A DNA stretch of 64,000 nucleotides from Pezicula radicicola (taxonomy: Eukaryota > Ascomycota > Leotiomycetes > Helotiales > Dermateaceae). The stretch covers positions 397,088 through 461,087 of the forward strand of contig PDUO01000042.1 in NCBI GenBank assembly GCA_003008705.1, given 5' to 3'. The notes below the pieces were generated by a model. That model worked only from the letters and a program-made list of their open reading frames with translations, searched no databases and was not told the DNA's origin. The position numbers and the translations under genes were made by a program. This document shows, piece after piece, positions 57,301 through 64,000 of this stretch (within the stretch, counting starts at the first letter, position 1; each line of letters opens with the position of its first letter).

Positions 57301-60299
57301 GAAATAACTCTACTATTTCTGCTCTAAATATAGCCAAAATTGTTAATTATATCTATTAATATATAAAGTTTATAATACTCTAAAAGATAATTAATTTATA
57401 AGCTTTAGAGTACTTAAATAACTTTCTTAATATATATCCTTCTTTAACTAATAATAATACCCTCCTCTTATAAAACAAGTTAGTATTACTAGTAATATAC
57501 TTAGAATAGCCTTAATTATAAGGGATAGAGTATTTATAGATTAGATAAAATAGAATTAATCTATAATTATAATAATTAGAGAGTCTAGAATAATACTAGA
57601 TATAGATAAATTTTAATAAGAAAATAAAAGTAATTTTTATTACTAAAGTAAAGTTTAAATCTTTAAATAAGTTAATAATAATAATATATAAATTTAAATA
57701 AAAATATAAACTATAAAATAAAAGTTATATAAGTTATATATAATTTTAAAATTAAACTCTAAATTATTTTAAAAGTTTAATAAGTTATCTTTAAATATTC
57801 CTTAATAGTAGTAGAGTTATTATCTCTAGCTTAGGTTTAGAAACTATATCTATCTTTATAACTAGTTTCTACTAAGTTATAAAAGCTTTTACTTAGTTCT
57901 TAGTTTATTTCTTCTCTTTTTTAACTTTTTATAAAGTTTACTTTTATATTTCTTTTATTATCTAATTAGTAACTATAATTATAGTCCTTTTAATTTTCTT
58001 TTACTTTTTTAATTACTTTTTTAATTTAATAGTAATATACTTCTCTTCTTTTTTTAATAATTACTTTTAAACTTTAAGTTTAAGTATAATTTAAAGTTCT
58101 TTCTTTTATAAAATCTTTTTATTTTTAGTTTTAACTTATTTTAATTTCTTAACTTACTTTTTATCTATCTTTTTCTTATTTTAAAACTCCTTAGCTTAGT
58201 AGAGATACTCTAAGATATATAGTTTTATAAAGTTATTAAAAACTTCTTTAGTAAGTTTAAGTTTTACTTTATATCTATTTATCTTATCCTTTTTAAAGGC
58301 CTTAATTAAAGCCTTTAATTAGTACTCTAAAATAATAAGCTTTATAAAAAGTTCTTTATTTACTTTAAAGAGTTTCTTTATCTTTAGAATACTTAGATCC
58401 TTCTTATAAGACTTCTAAAACTTTTAAATTACTTTAACTAATTTTAGTATTTTAAGTCTAAGTATATTAGACTTAGATAATAAAGTAATAGATCTATTTA
58501 TAATAGTATTAATAACTAGTTTTAAATTTAACTCTTATATCTTTATCTTTTTAAAAGTACTTTTAATATTCTTATTATAAGAGAGTAAAGATATATATAT
58601 ATATACTATCTAAGTATATAATAACTATAGTTTTATAATATATAGTAGTCTCTTAGTCTTAATATTAGTTAAAAGAGATAATACTAGGTTAGTTAAGTAA
58701 GATAAGGGTACTATTACTAAGTTAAGATATAAATAATATTACTAAGTTACTAAGTATAGGTTAAGATACTATATTTAAGTTAAATATAAAGCTTTTATTT
58801 AAGAAAGAATAATTATTTACTTATATAAAACCTTTATAAGTATAGATTATTAAGATCTCTTAGATTAATACTTTTTATAACTAATCTAACTAATTTAACT
58901 AATCTACTAGTCCTTATTATATAATACTTATTATATAACTTCCTTACCTTATATACTACTTAGTTCTCTATACTAAGTCCTTTTAGAGTCTATAGCTAAG
59001 CCTTAGACTAAGAGTCTTATTATATTTATAATACTATCTCTTATCTAGTTAGTATATTCTTATACTTAACTAGTAGCTATAAGACTTTATTAATAAACTA
59101 TAATTCTATTCTTTTTTTTATTATAACCCTCTTATAATTAAAGAAAACTAATAATTAATTAAAATTATATAAATATATTAAGACTTTTAATATTAAGATA
59201 TTTCTTTATTCTTATTATATAAAGAATAGTATAAAATACCTTATAGTATATAATTCCTTATATTATTTTAAATATATTCTTACTAGTAGATAGATAAAAT
59301 ATAATATTTATAGCCCTTTAATAAGTAACTAGATAGTACTTAAGTAAGAAGAGAAGAAGCTAGTAAACTCTTAGAATAAAGTCTAGTATAAATAGTAGAT
59401 TCTTTTTAAGTAATTTATAAAATAATAAGTAAAACTTCTTTATTTAAATAAATAAAGAGAATTCTTTTATATATATATAGTAAATATATTATATTATAGT
59501 TTAAAATTATTAAATAAGTTAAAAGTAACTAAGAAAATAAAGTAATAAAAAGTTAAAAAGCTTTATCTTAAATTTAACTCTTAGTCTTTTATATCTTTAC
59601 TTTTTAATAACCTTTTTATTAACCTTATAGATCTAGCTCTAGTTATATCCTTATTAAATTTTAACCTCTCTAATCCCTTTTAGTTAAGTTTAGGTTTTAC
59701 TAGTAAAATTACTTAAGCTTCTTTAAGTAGTTAAGGTTCTTTATAGGTTCTTATATATTATTTATTTTATTATACCCTTCTTACTTAATAAGGTACTTTT
59801 ACTAACCTTTTATACTAGTTCTAATATTAATTATTTTTTTTATATTATAAATATTTAGATTATTTTTAGATAAGAGTTTAATATTTATAACTATTAATAT
59901 ATCTCCTTTTACTAGTTCTAATAATAATATATAAAATATAAGATATAGTTAAGAATTTTTTAATAGTTTAATATAGTAATTAACTAGTCTAATTTTCTTT
60001 AATATCTTAAATAGTCTTAGTTTCTTAAAGTTAAGTTTTATACTAGGTTATATTATTTTAATATTTTTTTATAATAAGTATACTTTATTCTCTCTCTTTA
60101 ATAAAGGTTTTATACTATATTTATTATTTATATATTTTATTATTCTTAAGTTATAAAATTTAATTTCTTTAACTAGATATTAGTATAACTTTTATAAGTT
60201 ATTTATTATAACTATAGCTTATTAAACCCTTATCTTATCTAGTTATAATTATTAGTATACTTCTAACTAAAATCTATAATTTATAAAGAATAATAATAT

Positions 60300-61030
60300 C
60301 CTAATAGACTTACTCTTAGTATTATTATATATAAACTATACTAATAGTAGTAGTTTTATTTAATTATCTTACTACTAATTAATATAATTATATAAGTATT
60401 ATTCTAGTATCTAATTTAAATATTTTATCTATTTATTTATTTATAAGTAAAATATTATAAAAAGCTTATAATTTACTTTTAATTATATTATAAGTAATAT
60501 CTAGAATTTTAATATAAAAAGCTTATTTTTATTTAATATAATTTCTTTTAGTAATCTATACTAGCTTATAATAACTTTTATAAATATATATATTAGTTCC
60601 TTAGTATTACTACTTTCCTTATATAGTATAAAGTACTTATATTTAATTAATTTATTTATAATTATCTAAATAGAGTTATAAATAACTTTTATTATTAATT
60701 CTTTAAAAGATAATAATTTAATAATAAAATTAAATATAATTAATCTCTATACCCTTCTTACTACTAGTAGTAGCTATAGTAGTCTATATAGTAAATATCT
60801 ACTAGTCTTACTTTTATTATATAAGTTATATTCTATAACTACTTACTTTACTAGCTTTTTTATACTTAGAAAGTAATAATCTCTTATAAGTTAATTAAAG
60901 GTTTTATTAATTCCTTAATATTTATAAGCTAGTAATAAGTATTATTCTTTAATAAAGTCTTTTTATAGTCTTACTAGTATATAGACTAATCCCTTAAATC
61001 TTAATAGTCTTATCTAGTCTATAAAGAATT
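60300..61030 (-). pseudogene. Integrase relic
   Basis: Minus-strand reading gives RFKGLVYI, then LLLAYKY and FNLIRDYYF-like segments, then EYNLYNKSKTS, matching the integrase zinc-binding domain with its His and Cys codons changed to Tyr (CAT/TGT to TAT). A decayed catalytic core with DNYK and SKF-like segments follows toward 60.3 kb. Confidence 0.7.
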
Positions 61031-61427
61031 CTATTATTAATTCTTTTATAATTCTAGAGGTATATTTATTTATTTTATATACTTATTTAATCTTATCTTC
61101 TAGATCCTTATCCTTTATTATAGATATTATAATTAAGAGTTTATAGTTATATTTTAGATTTTCTTTATTTTACTTAAGTATTACTTTTAGTCTTTTTATT
61201 AATTTTCTTATATAATCTTATTATTTACTTAGAGTATTAATTCTTATATTCTTAGATCCTTTTTTATATAAGATAATAAAGTTATATATAAATAGCTTCT
61301 TTAATTATTTAATTTATTTTTAGTTAAGAATCTTTATTATTATAAAAGATATAAGATTCTTATAGTCTATCTATACTTAAACTAGGTAATTAGACTCTTT
61401 TAAATAGATTATTTATTATTTAAAAGT

Positions 61428-61600
61428 AACTATAATAATTAATAGTTTCTTATTATATATATTATAATTTAACTTTATAAGTATTATCTTTTAAGAGTAG
61501 TATATAACTAGTTTTAGTTTCCTTTATTTATTAAGTTACTCTAAGTAGACTCTTATAATAAAATCTAATATATTTATTTTTAGAATAATTTATTATTTTA
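61428..61600 (-). pseudogene. RNase H relic
   Basis: Minus-strand reading gives LVIYYS and LNYNIYNKKLLII, corresponding to the VAYYSRK and LNYxIYDKELLAI region of Ty3/Gypsy RNase H. The strand preceding it shows the expected ILDFIIRVYLE segment. All deviations I checked are G-to-A or C-to-T type. Confidence 0.75.
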
Positions 61601-61969
61601 AGTTAAAAGTAATTAGTATTAATATAATTATAAATTACTATTTAAGTATATTAAATACTTTTTAAACCTTTAAGTTTTATTTAAATTTCTATTTCTTTTT
61701 TATAAGTTTTATAAGTAGTTAAGTAACTCTTAAGTATTCTTTAATAAATCTTTAATAAAAGTTTATAAAACCTAAAAAGACTTATACTTCTTTAACTATT
61801 TTAGGCTTAGACTAGATAAGTATTATATTAATCTTAGTTATATTTATTCTAATTTTATTAATTCTTATAATAAATCCTAGAAACTTAAGTTTTATTTTAT
61901 AAAACTTATATTTTTTTAGTTTAATAAAAAGCTTTACTTTTTTAAGCTTCTTTAGTACTTTCTTAATAT

Positions 61970-62345
61970 ATTTTATATACTTAGTCTTTATCTTAGAAAA
62001 GATAAGTATATTATCTAAGTAAGTAATTATAAAGATATTAAGATATTTATATAATTATTTATTAATTATTCTTTAGTATAATACTAGTATATTTATAAGT
62101 TTAAATAGTATAATTAGATATTTAAATAAACTATAGTATATTTTAAATATTATTTTTTACTTATTACTTTTCTTTATTTAAATAATACTATATACTTCTT
62201 ATATATTTAAGATTATAAAAATCTTAATATCTTATATTTTATTATATAGTTTATTAATTAAGAGTAAAGGGTATTAGTCCTTAATAGTAATACTATTTAA
62301 CTATTAATAGTCTATATAAAAATAAAGTATATTATCTAGTTTTAG
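61970..62345 (-). pseudogene. Reverse transcriptase relic
   Basis: Minus-strand translation through stops gives YPLLLINKLYNKI (the YPLPxI..L region), FKIYYSLFKYLIILF (the T-x-YGxFEYLVMPFG region) and YLDNILIFSK, in which the catalytic YLDD is changed to YLDN by a G-to-A transition. Spacing matches a Ty3/Gypsy RT. Further on, at about 61756-61780, VFLGFINFY marks the connection to RNase H. Confidence 0.85.
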
Positions 62346-64000
62346 TATATATAAGATTAAGCTTATTACTAGTAATATAAATAGTTATATATATTCTTTT
62401 TCTAGGTTTTTATTAATATATATCTTAAAGTTATCTAATTCTTTTTCTAAAAGTTAGTAAATAGGTCTAAATATTAGACTCTTTCTTAGCTTAATAGATA
62501 TCTTATAATCTTATAACTAGTACTCTAGAAGTATCTTATTCTTAGACTCTTCTTAGAATAGTAATTTATATTCTTTATATACTACTAGTATTTACTTTAG
62601 TATAAAGGTCTAGGCTAGGTCCTCTAGTTTATTAAAAGTTATATATAACTTCTTATAGCTTAGAGATATCTTATCTCTTAAAAGTACTATATAACTACTA
62701 ATATATTAGTATTAGTTTATAGTAATCTACTTTTTTTACTAGTTAATCTAAGGATTATAAGTCTTTAACTAAGATATACTAAAAATTACTAAGTAAGTTT
62801 CTAAAGTAATAAGATCTAGTTATATCTCTTTAGTATATCCTTTTAATATTTTTATAATTAGTTAATTAGTTTTATAAGTTACTATCCTCTTATTTAACTT
62901 AATTAGCTCTTTATTAATAATACTTAGATAATATAATTCTTACTTTATTATAACTTTAAATCCTTTATTTAGTACTATACTTATATTAATAAAATTACTT
63001 ATTATATCTAAATCTACTATTACTTATAGTACTTATTTATTTAACTAGACTACTAAGAAAAGTTATTATCCTTTTCTTATTATATATAATTCCTTTTTAT
63101 TATATAAGTTCTTAGGCTCTTTATAATTACTTAATAATAGCTTCTTACTATTAAGATCTCTTAGTTTTTTAATAATAAAACTTCTAGGATTAAAGTTATC
63201 TTATTTAATATATAAGATTTACTAGTCTAATAGATAGACTTCTTCTTACTTAACTAATAACCTAATCTCTCCTTAGAGGAGTAATAGATAGTATAGTTAT
63301 TTATATAATAAGTAGTCTATATTAACTAGATATATTAAAGATAATTAATCCTTATTATATCCTCTTTAATCTTAAGTTTTATAATCTTTATATTAAGTTT
63401 ATCTTTCTTTTTTTTAAGTATTTTATAAACTTAGTTTATTTATTTCTAAAAGTTAATATTATTAACTAACTTATCTTAGTACTATTAACTTTAAGTAATA
63501 GATATTCCTTCTTTTATTATAACTTTTATAACTTATATTTTAATAGATTTTTATAGTTTAAATAACTAAAGCTTATACTTAGTTATAGTATATAAAATAT
63601 CTCTTAGATATATAGCTTATATTTTCTTATCTATATTAAAGTCTTATCTAGTAAGTTTTATCTTTTCCTTTAGATACTCCTTAGTTAATTCTTTAAAGAT
63701 TTTTATAATAATTAATTATCTTAATAGAATTTATAATTATCTATATTCTAATACTAATATTTCTTTTATATTATTATTTTTTAGTTTCTTAGACTCTTCT
63801 AATAGCTTTATAGTTTTTATTAATATAATAGTATTTTCTTATAGTTTATTTTCTTTTTTAAATTTATCTAATTTAGTAAGTTCTTTATTAAATCTTATAA
63901 TCTTAAAGATTTCTTCTAATAATTTATTATATCTTATAATATATAATTATATTAGTCTATTATAATCTTTTTATTTTATAATATTAAGTTTATTTCTTTT

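Larger units (their letters stand above)
57300..64000 (-). mobile_element. RIP-destroyed Ty3/Gypsy LTR retrotransposon, open at right edge
   Basis: 6.7 kb of extremely AT-rich DNA in which CpG, CpA and TpG are almost absent; I found only a few CA/TG after 57,360. On the minus strand the remains of pol can be read with many stops: reverse transcriptase, the RT-RNase H connection, RNase H, then integrase, running from about 62.4 kb down to about 60.3 kb. RT upstream of integrase is the Ty3/Gypsy order. Gag and protease should lie toward 62.4-64 kb and the 3' LTR near 57.3-58.5 kb, but I could not identify them. No intact frame survives, so the element is dead. It may continue beyond the window. 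Confidence 0.85.

Noticed and set aside
58600..58640. TATATATATA tracts as a replication origin or centromere
   Set aside because: Fully explained by RIP of a retrotransposon; no array structure.
1..64000. CRISPR arrays, prokaryotic operons, rRNA or tRNA genes
   Set aside because: None seen; splice signals and gene families show a fungal chromosome, and I found no cloverleaf-like sequence by eye.

Overview
The window is chromosomal DNA from a filamentous ascomycete (Pezizomycotina; Helotiales/Leotiomycetes is my best guess from general protein character, not proven). Evidence: genes are split by short introns with GTAAGT-like donors, there are several Zn2Cys6 regulators, 2EXR, DUF3328/UstYa and DUF5672 proteins are present, and the right 6.7 kb has been destroyed by RIP (repeat-induced point mutation). 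I resolved most splice sites by keeping frame and family motifs. Coordinates of multi-exon genes span first start to stop, and the exons are given in the text.

Layout. 1-3.6 kb: a six-exon RNA-binding protein (minus). 3.6-5 kb: AT-rich spacer with degenerate 18-bp repeats. 5.1-6.1 kb: unknown protein. 7.2-8.3 kb: UstYa-like DUF3328 oxidase (minus), followed by a 67-residue secreted peptide (9.8 kb), a Zn2Cys6 regulator (10.6-12.1 kb) and an A1 aspartic protease whose signal peptide is out of frame (12.5-13.7 kb). 14.0-14.5 kb: a MITE with 50-bp terminal inverted repeats and TA target duplication. 15-16.3 kb: APH-type kinase. 17.0-17.6 kb: a 141-residue Zn2Cys6 protein.

18.3-36.6 kb is an accessory block. 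It holds an 839-residue tandem alpha-oxoamine synthase (an active LCB2-like half fused to an LCB1-like half lacking the PLP lysine), a divergent cytochrome P450, an allantoate/pantothenate-type MFS permease, a divergent FAD amine oxidase of the fructosyl-amine/saccharopine oxidase type, a Zn2Cys6 regulator and a divergent 14-exon 5-oxoprolinase. The synthase and P450 resemble part of a sphinganine-analogue pathway. The permease, oxidase, regulator and oxoprolinase look like uptake and catabolism of a modified amino acid.

36.6-46.6 kb is housekeeping: an Ivy1-like protein, acyl-protein thioesterase 1, a Nup53-like nucleoporin, an FMP46-like mitochondrial redox protein and a large RRM protein. 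46.6-57 kb is sparser: a 2EXR relic, a secreted GMC oxidoreductase, an intact 2EXR protein, a Ser/Thr-rich single-pass membrane protein and a DUF5672 glycosyltransferase-like protein. From about 57.3 kb to the right edge lies a RIP-saturated Ty3/Gypsy retrotransposon on the minus strand, in which reverse transcriptase, RNase H and integrase can still be read through the mutations.
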